Below, one piece after another: positions 26,085 to 31,720 of a stretch of DNA of 31,720 bases. The notes beneath the pieces are model-generated. The model was not told the origin of the DNA, made no database searches, and was given only the letters and a program-made list of their open reading frames with translations. Each line of letters opens with the position of its first letter. Position 1 is the stretch's first letter. Both the position numbers and the translations under genes were made by a program. The stretch comes from an uncultured Treponema sp. (GTDB taxonomy: Bacteria; Spirochaetota; Spirochaetia; Treponematales; Treponemataceae). The DNA lies in contig CALCRU010000023.1 of the NCBI GenBank assembly GCA_937894335.1, positions 1 to 31,720 on the forward strand, in the 5' to 3' direction.

Positions 26085-27586
26085 TGCTGTATTCAATTAA
26101 CGAAACTTTGGCCGCCCTTAAAGACGGTAGCGTAACAAGTCACGAACTGGTAAAGAATTCAATCGATACTTTTGAAAAAGACAAGTCTTCAGCAGTGTCT
26201 CTTAATGCATTCATAGAAATGTATGACGACGCACTTACTCTTGCTGATGAGGCTGATAAAGAAATTTCGGCAGCCCGTTCGGCAGGAACTTTGGATCAAC
26301 TGTTTGCAAAAAAGCCCCTTCTTGGACTTCCCTTTGCAAACAAGGACAACATTAGCGTAAGGGGAAAACGCCTTACCTGTGCTTCTAAAATTCTTGCAGG
26401 ATATGTTGCCCCTTACAATGCAACCGTCATTGACCGTTTGGTTAAAGCGGGTGCAATTCCTTTGGGACGATGCAATCAGGATGAATTTGCAATGGGTTCT
26501 TCTACGGAATACTCAAGCTACGGTCCCACAAGAAACCCCATTAACCGTGACTATGTTTCTGGAGGTTCTTCCGGAGGTTCTACCGCTGCTGTTGCCGCAA
26601 ATCAGGCTTTATTTGGTTTGGGAACAGAAACAGGTGGTTCTGTTCGTTTGCCAGCAAGTTATTGTGGTGTATACGGACTTAAGCCCACTTACGGAGTCCT
26701 TAGCCGCTGGGGAGTCGTTGCCTACGGTTCTTCCTTGGATCAGGTGGGAATTATTGGTCATACGCCTCGTGACATTGCCCTTCCTCTAAGCCTTATGTGC
26801 GGTGTAGACATGTACGATGACACATCCGTAGATTTGCCAGAGGGTAAGTCTCTTTCTAATCTTACGGCTTTAAGCGATTCAGAATTTGCTTCTCTTAAAA
26901 TTGCAGTACCTAGACAGTTCCTTGAAAGCAAGGGTCTGGACGCTGATGTTGCAAAAGTGTTTGAAGACACCCGTGCATGGTTTGAAAAAAAAGGTGCAAA
27001 AATAGAAACTGTTGACCTTCCCATTTTGGACGCTTCCATTGCTTCTTACTATGTCATTGCTCTTAGCGAGGCAGCAAGCAACCTTAGCCGTTTTGACGGA
27101 ATCCGTTATGGAGCAAGAAAAGACAATGGCGAAGGCTACGACCAACTGTATGTAGACACACGCAGCGAAGGATTTGGTCCCGAAGTAAAGCGAAGAATCA
27201 TAATAGGTAACTATGTTCTTTCTGAGCAGTTTAGCGGAACCACTTACAAGAAGGGTATGAGTGTTCGTGCCCGTATTCAGCGTGAAGTTGCAAAACTTTT
27301 TGAAACCTACGACCTTATTCTTTGCCCCACATGTCCTACTGCGGCATTCAAGTTGGGTGAAAAATACGATGACCCCCTTGCAATGTATTTGAGCGACCTG
27401 TTTACTACATTTGTAAACCTTGCCCGAATTCCTTCTGTTTCTGTTCCTGCAGGACGAACCGCAAAAGATAATATGCCAGTTGGTATTCAGTTTGCAGGCG
27501 CTATGTTCAGCGAAAAGAAAATACTTAGCATTGCACAAAACTGGGAAGAAGACCACCCCTGTTGCGGAATCCCCGTAAAAGGCTGA
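26084..27586 (+). CDS. gatA: Asp/Glu-tRNA amidotransferase subunit A
   Basis: This is the 500-residue amidase subunit, which releases ammonia from glutamine and channels it to GatB. The amidase-signature catalytic triad is visible: Lys87 in FANKDN, cis-Ser162 in GGSSGGS and Ser186 in TETGGS. The spacings of 75 and 24 residues equal those of the known GatA triad. The family's usual GTDTGGSIRQPA appears here as GTETGGSVRLPA, so the flanking residues differ. Other GatA landmarks are 'LGRCNQDEFAMGSSTE' and 'LKPTYG'. Translation is coupled to gatC by a one-base overlap. Confidence 0.95.
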   Translation: MLYSINETLAALKDGSVTSHELVKNSIDTFEKDKSSAVSLNAFIEMYDDALTLADEADKEISAARSAGTLDQLFAKKPLLGLPFANKDNISVRGKRLTCASKILAGYVAPYNATVIDRLVKAGAIPLGRCNQDEFAMGSSTEYSSYGPTRNPINRDYVSGGSSGGSTAAVAANQALFGLGTETGGSVRLPASYCGVYGLKPTYGVLSRWGVVAYGSSLDQVGIIGHTPRDIALPLSLMCGVDMYDDTSVDLPEGKSLSNLTALSDSEFASLKIAVPRQFLESKGLDADVAKVFEDTRAWFEKKGAKIETVDLPILDASIASYYVIALSEAASNLSRFDGIRYGARKDNGEGYDQLYVDTRSEGFGPEVKRRIIIGNYVLSEQFSGTTYKKGMSVRARIQREVAKLFETYDLILCPTCPTAAFKLGEKYDDPLAMYLSDLFTTFVNLARIPSVSVPAGRTAKDNMPVGIQFAGAMFSEKKILSIAQNWEEDHPCCGIPVKG

Positions 27587-27660
27587 GTCTGAACTTTATA
27601 AAATTGTTATGACTGTGATTCTTGTGACTGACACGGAAATCACTAAAAAGGAGAACTAAG

Positions 27661-28234
27661 ATGAAGAAATTTAGAATTGCTTTTGCCGCTCTTGTTATGG
27701 CTTTGGTTTGCGGAACTGCTTCTGCAAAAGAATTTGACTGGTCCAAGTGCTGGTGCACTTTTGGCGGTGGAATTGAGCAGGGGGATGTACTTCTTTCTGT
27801 TGGAGTTGCTCCATTCAGTCTGCTGGGAATTCAGAGCGGTAACGGTTACACTTCGTGGGGCATTCCCTACAGCGAGGTAAACCTTGACTTTGCAACTTAT
27901 GTAGGAAAGCTTCCCTTTACATTTGGAGGCTATGCAGGCTTCTATATGAATGGAGTTGACTATGCTGACCCAAATGCAACGGACTACTTTAACTTCAGTG
28001 TTTATACAGGTGCAGAAGCCCTCTACCATATTTCCCTTCCTCCTTCAGGACTTGATGTAATATGCAGGAGCAAGAGCTGGTGTTGTAATCCTTCTGGGAA
28101 ACACAAGTGGCGTAGGATTTGACTGGGGCGTAGTTGCCTTGGGTGCTCGCTGGTTCTTTAGCAAGTCGTTTGGCGTAAACCTTGAAATCGGTTACCCCAA
28201 CTGGGTAAAAGCTGGCGTTACATTTAAGTTCTAA
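27661..28234 (+). pseudogene. Frameshifted small outer-membrane barrel protein
   Basis: A signal peptide (MKKFR, hydrophobic core, cut near TASA at about residue 22) leads a barrel-like sequence rich in Gly and aromatics. After codon 133 (GTA, 28057-28059) the reading frame shifts. One surplus base in GTAATATGC (28057-28065) sends the frame to a stop at about 28120. Dropping it gives a further 57 codons that continue the barrel pattern ('YAGARAGVVILLGN', 'LGARWFFSKSFGVNLEIGYP') and end in the aromatic FKF typical of barrels, stop at 28234. The restored length is about 190 residues. A good AAGGAG site (27649) precedes the ATG. It could be a true mutation, a sequencing error or, less likely, programmed. 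It sits between gatA and gatB. Confidence 0.75.
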
Positions 28235-28271
28235 CATTCTAAGAACACACATCCATGTGCTTGTTGTGTTG

Positions 28272-28309
28272 AAGGAGTTTTGTTGTGATAAAGGAGTCTT
28301 GTTGTGATA
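28272..28309 (+). repeat. 19-bp tandem duplication at the gatB start
   Basis: 28272-28290 and 28291-28309 are identical except at one position. Each unit holds an AAGGAG ribosome site, a T-rich spacer and a GTG start followed by ATA. The second unit starts gatB. The first starts a nine-codon frame (28285-28314, MIKESCCDR) whose stop overlaps the beginning of gatB. Confidence 0.9.
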
Positions 28310-29839
28310 GATAAGTGGGAAATAGTAATCGGATGCGAAATTCATACTCAGCTTTTGACAAAGACAAAGGCTTTCTGTGCCTGCGAAAACAGGTATGGCG
28401 GAATGCCCAACACGCGCGTGTGCCCGGTATGTCTTGGTCTTCCCGGAGCAATGCCCCGTATTTCAAAAGGTTATGTTGAATTGGGTGCAGTTGCAGGACA
28501 GGCGCTTAATTGTCACATTGCCCGTTTTACAAAGTTTGACCGTAAGCACTATTTCTATCCCGACCTTACAAAGGGGTATCAGATTACACAGTACGACATT
28601 CCTTTGTGCGACAACGGATATGTTGATCTTCCCATGTCAAAATATCCGAAAGAACAACAAGCAGGACAGGCAAAGTGCCGCACTAAAAACTTCATAGGTG
28701 AAGACTGCATTAGTGCAGACGGAAAGTATCGCCGTGTTCGTGTTGAACGAATCCACCTTGAAGAAGACGTTGGTAAGTCACTCCACTTGCCAGGAAGCCA
28801 TTCCTACATCGATTACAATCGTTCTGGAACTCCCCTTATAGAAATTGTTACCAAGCCAGACATGACAAGTCCGGAAGAAGCAGCCCTCTTTATGGAAACC
28901 GTTCAGGAAATCTTGCGCTATGTAAAAGTAACTAACGGTAACCTTGAAGAAGGAAATATGCGCTGTGACGCAAACATAAACCTCAATGTCTGGGAAGACG
29001 GAAAACTCTATCACACTCCCATCAGCGAAATTAAAAACCTTAACAGCTTTAAAGCAATTCGTGAAGCATGTACTTACGAAGCTCAGCGTCAGTTAAAAGA
29101 ATTCCAAGAAGACAGACAAGAATTCAATCCTGGTTTTAAAGTAACTATGGGTTGGGATGAAGAAAAAGGTCAGACTGTTGTTCAGCGTACAAAGAACTCT
29201 TTTGTAGATTATCGCTTTGTTGTTGAGCCTGACATTAAACCTTTTAGCGTAAGTGAAGAACTTATTTCTCGTGCCTTGAATAAAGTAGGTGAACTTCCCG
29301 AAGCAAAACGCACTCGTCTTAAGAAGGAGTACGGACTTTCAGACTTTGATGTAGAAACACTTACTTCAACGCGCGAACTTTCGCTCTGGTTTGAAGAAGC
29401 CGCAAAGGGCAGTAAAAATGTAAAAAAGGTTGCCAACTGGATTCTTGCCGAACTGTTGGCAGTTCTTAACGAAAAGAACGAAACCATAAACGATGTGTCT
29501 ATTACACCTCAGCACATAAGCGCTCTAGTAAACGCAATCGATGAAGGAAAAATCAGCGGTGCTCAGGGTAAGGTTGTCTTTGCAAAAATGCTCGAAACCA
29601 ACAAGATGCCTGATGTTATCATTAAAGAAGAAGGCATGGAAGTAGTAAGCGACACAGGTGCAATCGATGCCATTGTAGACAAAGTTATTGCCGCTAACCC
29701 AAAAGCAGTAGAAGATTTCAAAGGCGGAAAGACAAATGTTGTTGGTTGGCTTACCGGTCAAGTTATGAAGGAAAGCAAAGGAAAAGCTAACCCCAAAATG
29801 GCAAGCGAACTGGTAAGCAAAAAACTGGGCGCACTGTAA
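28304..29839 (+). CDS. gatB: Asp/Glu-tRNA amidotransferase subunit B
   Basis: This 511-residue subunit binds the misacylated tRNA, activates its side chain with ATP and performs the amide transfer. Signatures: WEIVIGCEIHTQL at the N-terminus, zinc-type cysteines in AFCACEN and VCPVCLGLPGAMP, KFDRKHYFYPDLTKGYQITQYD, 'EDVGKSLH', 'LIEIVTKPDM' and the C-terminal helical/YqeY-like tail ending ASELVSKKLG. The start is a GTG with AAGGAG (28291-28296) seven bases upstream. It is separated from gatCA by the frameshifted barrel gene but remains on the same strand. No separate promoter is obvious. Confidence 0.95.
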   Translation: MIDKWEIVIGCEIHTQLLTKTKAFCACENRYGGMPNTRVCPVCLGLPGAMPRISKGYVELGAVAGQALNCHIARFTKFDRKHYFYPDLTKGYQITQYDIPLCDNGYVDLPMSKYPKEQQAGQAKCRTKNFIGEDCISADGKYRRVRVERIHLEEDVGKSLHLPGSHSYIDYNRSGTPLIEIVTKPDMTSPEEAALFMETVQEILRYVKVTNGNLEEGNMRCDANINLNVWEDGKLYHTPISEIKNLNSFKAIREACTYEAQRQLKEFQEDRQEFNPGFKVTMGWDEEKGQTVVQRTKNSFVDYRFVVEPDIKPFSVSEELISRALNKVGELPEAKRTRLKKEYGLSDFDVETLTSTRELSLWFEEAAKGSKNVKKVANWILAELLAVLNEKNETINDVSITPQHISALVNAIDEGKISGAQGKVVFAKMLETNKMPDVIIKEEGMEVVSDTGAIDAIVDKVIAANPKAVEDFKGGKTNVVGWLTGQVMKESKGKANPKMASELVSKKLGAL

Positions 29840-29873
29840 TTGCGGTTCTTGCCTGTTTTGTAGGAGTATGCCC

Positions 29874-30689
29874 ATGGGTGAACTTTCTTTTCTTAGTCAG
29901 GAACTGTACGAACGCTATGGTGCGGTAAAGCGTGCCAGAGGACCTTTTTTGTATACTGCAAAAGGCGTGCGTCTTACAGACCTGTACCAGGAAGACGGAA
30001 AGGCAATTTTAGGCTGGGGTGCAGGTTCTTCACTTACTATGCTAAAAAATGCACTTGCCCGTGGAGCAACAGGATCCTTTGTTACCGACTATTCCTATCG
30101 TCTTGAAAAATCAGTGGGTGCCCTTTTAGGTGATGAACGGATGATTTTTGTCTTTAACGATAAGGCAAAACTTCTTTCTCTTGCGCTTTCTCTTTTTCCT
30201 GAGGGAACTTCCTTTTACAAACCTTGGCTTCCTTCTTCTCCAGACTGGACTTCCATACCTGCCGTAGCTGTGATTCCGCCTTTCCCCACTGCCGAATCTT
30301 TTTTTATTCTTGCATTAAAGTCCAGTAAAGAAGTAGAGGTGGCTCTTTCTCTTTTGTCGCAAAAACAGAGTCTTGGAAACATCCTCATTTCTTCTGCTGT
30401 AGAGGCGGCCCTAACTAGAAGCATTTACGATCTTATAAAGGCACTTCAGGAGAGGGAAGAAAAGCACTGGTTTATTTACGACAGAATTTTAAGCAGATAC
30501 TGGACAAGAAAAGGACCCTATCTTTATTCCACTGTAAAAAAAGAACATTATGCCGATTTTGTGTTGCACTGCCTTGACTGCCACATTGTAATAAATCCGC
30601 TCTGCAATCAGCCCAGTATTGTTCCCTTTGGCGCTGATGAAGGAGTTTTTTCCCTGCTTGCTAAAAAGCCTTTTAAAGGAGGAGAGTAA
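29874..30689 (+). CDS. Aminotransferase-like fragment protein, hypothetical
   Basis: This 271-residue protein recalls both ends of a fold-type I, class III-like aminotransferase. The N-terminal stretch reads RARGPFLYTAKGVRLTDLYQ...ILGWGAG and 'RLEKSVGALLGDE'. The C-terminal stretch, 'YADFVLHCLDCHIVINPLCNQPSIVPFGADEG', resembles the small domain. The large PLP-binding middle, with the catalytic Lys and its Asp partner, is not seen; full enzymes have more than 400 residues. It is therefore probably not a working aminotransferase. The ATG at 29874 is preferred over 29868 because TAGGAG (29861-29866) is then 7 bases away. The stop overlaps the next ATG by one base. Family assignment is inference. 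Confidence 0.6.
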   Translation: MGELSFLSQELYERYGAVKRARGPFLYTAKGVRLTDLYQEDGKAILGWGAGSSLTMLKNALARGATGSFVTDYSYRLEKSVGALLGDERMIFVFNDKAKLLSLALSLFPEGTSFYKPWLPSSPDWTSIPAVAVIPPFPTAESFFILALKSSKEVEVALSLLSQKQSLGNILISSAVEAALTRSIYDLIKALQEREEKHWFIYDRILSRYWTRKGPYLYSTVKKEHYADFVLHCLDCHIVINPLCNQPSIVPFGADEGVFSLLAKKPFKGGE

Positions 30690-30985
30690 TGGCTAGACCA
30701 GACTTTATTCTGTATATTGTAAAACTTTCTCTTGGAGCCCTTGCTTCTTTTTGTGCCATTCTTCTGTGGAGCAAAACTCACGACGGAGCGGTCATGACTC
30801 TTGTTTCTGGAGTTGTCATTGCTTATGCCGGAATCATTTACAGCATGTTGGTTGACATGGGCATTGTGGCTCAGAATCTGCTTCTTATTGCAGGCATTCC
30901 CTTTCTTACGCTGTTTTTTGCAGCCCTTCCTCCGCTTCTTATAGCTGTTGCATTTTTAATGATGATTTTCCGCTCGAAACGCTAG
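30689..30985 (+). CDS. Small membrane protein, three predicted TM segments
   Basis: This 98-residue protein is dominated by hydrophobic stretches at about 8-27, 36-57 and 62-95, ending in a basic RSKR. The last stretch, about 34 residues, may be one or two helices. I do not recognise a family. It is translationally coupled to the upstream aminotransferase-like gene (TAATG overlap) with an AAAGGAGGAG ribosome site, so the two products may work together. Confidence 0.75.
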   Translation: MARPDFILYIVKLSLGALASFCAILLWSKTHDGAVMTLVSGVVIAYAGIIYSMLVDMGIVAQNLLLIAGIPFLTLFFAALPPLLIAVAFLMMIFRSKR

Positions 30986-31028
30986 GGCATTTTTATTTCT
31001 ACTTTTATTTTGTTTAGTTAAGTTTTAC

Positions 31029-31056
31029 TTGAAGTTTTTGAAATCTGTGGTATAAT
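31029..31056 (+). promoter_or_regulatory. Promoter of the 137-residue membrane protein gene
   Basis: A -35 TTGAAG (31029-31034) and a perfect -10 TATAAT (31051-31056) are 16 bases apart. The leader is about 53 bases before the ATG at 31116. Confidence 0.7.
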
Positions 31057-31115
31057 TTAAACATCTAAATTAAATGAATCTGGTACTGCCATGTCTGGAT
31101 TCAAAGGAGTTTTAT

Positions 31116-31529
31116 ATGGCAAAACAGCAAAGAACATGGGGAATCTTCATTATCCAGCTGGCACTTGCAATCTACTTTGTGGTTACTGCACTCTGCTTGT
31201 TCGGTATTGGAAGCTCTATCTCTTCTGAAGAAGTAAAGGCACTCACAAGCCTCTTTGGCAGCGCAGCTAAGGTAATCAACATTATCCTGGGCATTCTGCT
31301 TATTGTTTGTGGCTTCTGCTTCTGTATTAAGGCTATCGGAATCGACCTTGCTAAGTTTGATGATTTTATCAAATATACAACATTGGTTCTGTGGATTATC
31401 ATTACTGTTGCAGCTCTTATTTTCTACCGCACAGACTTCTCTAGCGGCAACTGGCTGCACTGGTTCCTGTCTTTGGCAAAGAACGCACTTATCATTGGTG
31501 GTATTCTTACTATAAAGAACGGAAAATAA
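31116..31529 (+). CDS. Four-TM membrane protein, hypothetical
   Basis: This 137-residue protein has four hydrophobic segments, at about 9-31, 50-75, 86-105 and 113-133. The start is at MAKQQRTWG, because AAAGGAG lies about 6 bases before that ATG; an upstream in-frame ATG at 31074 has no ribosome site. Cys-rich second helix (VCGFCFCIK). No family recognised. It has its own promoter and terminator, so it is probably monocistronic. Confidence 0.8.
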   Translation: MAKQQRTWGIFIIQLALAIYFVVTALCLFGIGSSISSEEVKALTSLFGSAAKVINIILGILLIVCGFCFCIKAIGIDLAKFDDFIKYTTLVLWIIITVAALIFYRTDFSSGNWLHWFLSLAKNALIIGGILTIKNGK

Positions 31530-31554
31530 AAACGCATCCTTGCGTTTTTATTTT
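31528..31554 (+). terminator. Terminator after the four-TM gene
   Basis: AAAAACGCA and TGCGTTTTT form a 9-bp stem with loop TCCT, followed by ATTTT. It begins directly at the stop codon. Confidence 0.8.
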
Positions 31555-31555
31555 C

Positions 31556-31582
31556 GCGAGTTTTCGCATAGCGAAAACTCGC
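31556..31582. repeat. Perfect 12-bp hairpin
   Basis: 31556-31567 pairs with 31571-31582 without mismatch, leaving a 3-base loop ATA. It overlaps the start of the first 78-bp tandem unit. Confidence 0.8.
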
Positions 31583-31720
31583 TTACCAAAGGGTAAGAAT
31601 TTGACGCACCATCCTTGGTGCTTCACTTCTTACTCTTTTTTTTGCATAGCGAAAACTTGCTTACCAAAGGGTAAGAATTTGACGCACCATCCTTGGTGCT
31701 TCACTTCTTACTCTTTTTTT
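31566..31720. repeat. 78-bp hairpin-bearing tandem repeat, two copies to the window edge
   Basis: Unit 1 is 31566-31643 and unit 2 is 31644-31720, cut by the window end. They differ by one C/T substitution. Each has two perfect 6-bp hairpins, CTTACC-AAAG-GGTAAG and GCACCA-TCCT-TGGTGC, and ends in a run of seven or eight T. More copies may follow beyond the edge. Confidence 0.9.

Noticed and set aside
26879..27556. Minus-strand 225-codon frame opposite gatA
   Set aside because: It is antisense to a certain gatA; Cys- and Ser-rich, with no domain, as expected of a shadow frame.
31566..31720. CRISPR array
   Set aside because: The copies are contiguous with no variable spacers, and the unit is 78 bp.

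Overview
The window looks like a stretch of chromosome from a Treponema-type spirochaete, probably a commensal or gut-associated one. The evidence is the protein content: very large Ig-repeat lipoproteins with relaxed spirochaete-style lipoboxes, a UPF0164/PorV-like outer-membrane barrel next to an OmpA protein built from FlgD-type Ig repeats, sigma-54, a GatCAB amidotransferase and a cytoplasmic glycoside hydrolase of family 2. I see no phage, plasmid, CRISPR or complete insertion sequence. The species is not determined.

Layout. 1-264: a 113-bp imperfect hairpin, then a promoter with a dyad over its -10. 265-4486: a two-gene unit of exported envelope proteins (barrel, then OmpA with eight Ig-like repeats). 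4550-4890: tRNA-Asn with promoter and terminator, followed by a second copy of its 3' end and terminator. 4988-15280: promoter, structured leader and two tandem giant lipoproteins (1739 and 1638 aa) that are colinear paralogues. 15308-15681: short ribosome-hibernation factor (hpf). 15700-17151 (minus): rpoN. 17198-21990: a DUF1015 protein overlapping a GH2 beta-galactosidase-like enzyme. 22001-23941 (minus): recQ. 23993-24075: tRNA-Leu(CAA). 24120-25670 (minus): yifB/comM-type AAA ATPase. 25770-29839: gatC-gatA, a frameshifted small outer-membrane protein gene, then gatB. 29874-31529: an aminotransferase-like fragment protein and two small membrane proteins. The window ends in hairpin-rich 78-bp tandem repeats.

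How the genes relate. The first 15 kb is mainly an envelope locus: a barrel, a peptidoglycan-associated Ig-repeat OmpA protein and two giant lipoproteins. It is the best candidate for an undescribed assembly, but no function can be read directly. The rest is mostly housekeeping. Gln-tRNA/Asn-tRNA amidation is provided by gatC, gatA and gatB, with the operon interrupted by the broken barrel gene. Sigma-54 and hpf sit tail to tail. Two genes, rpoN and gatC, have extended -10 promoters placed so that transcription should start at the initiator ATG, which implies leaderless mRNAs.
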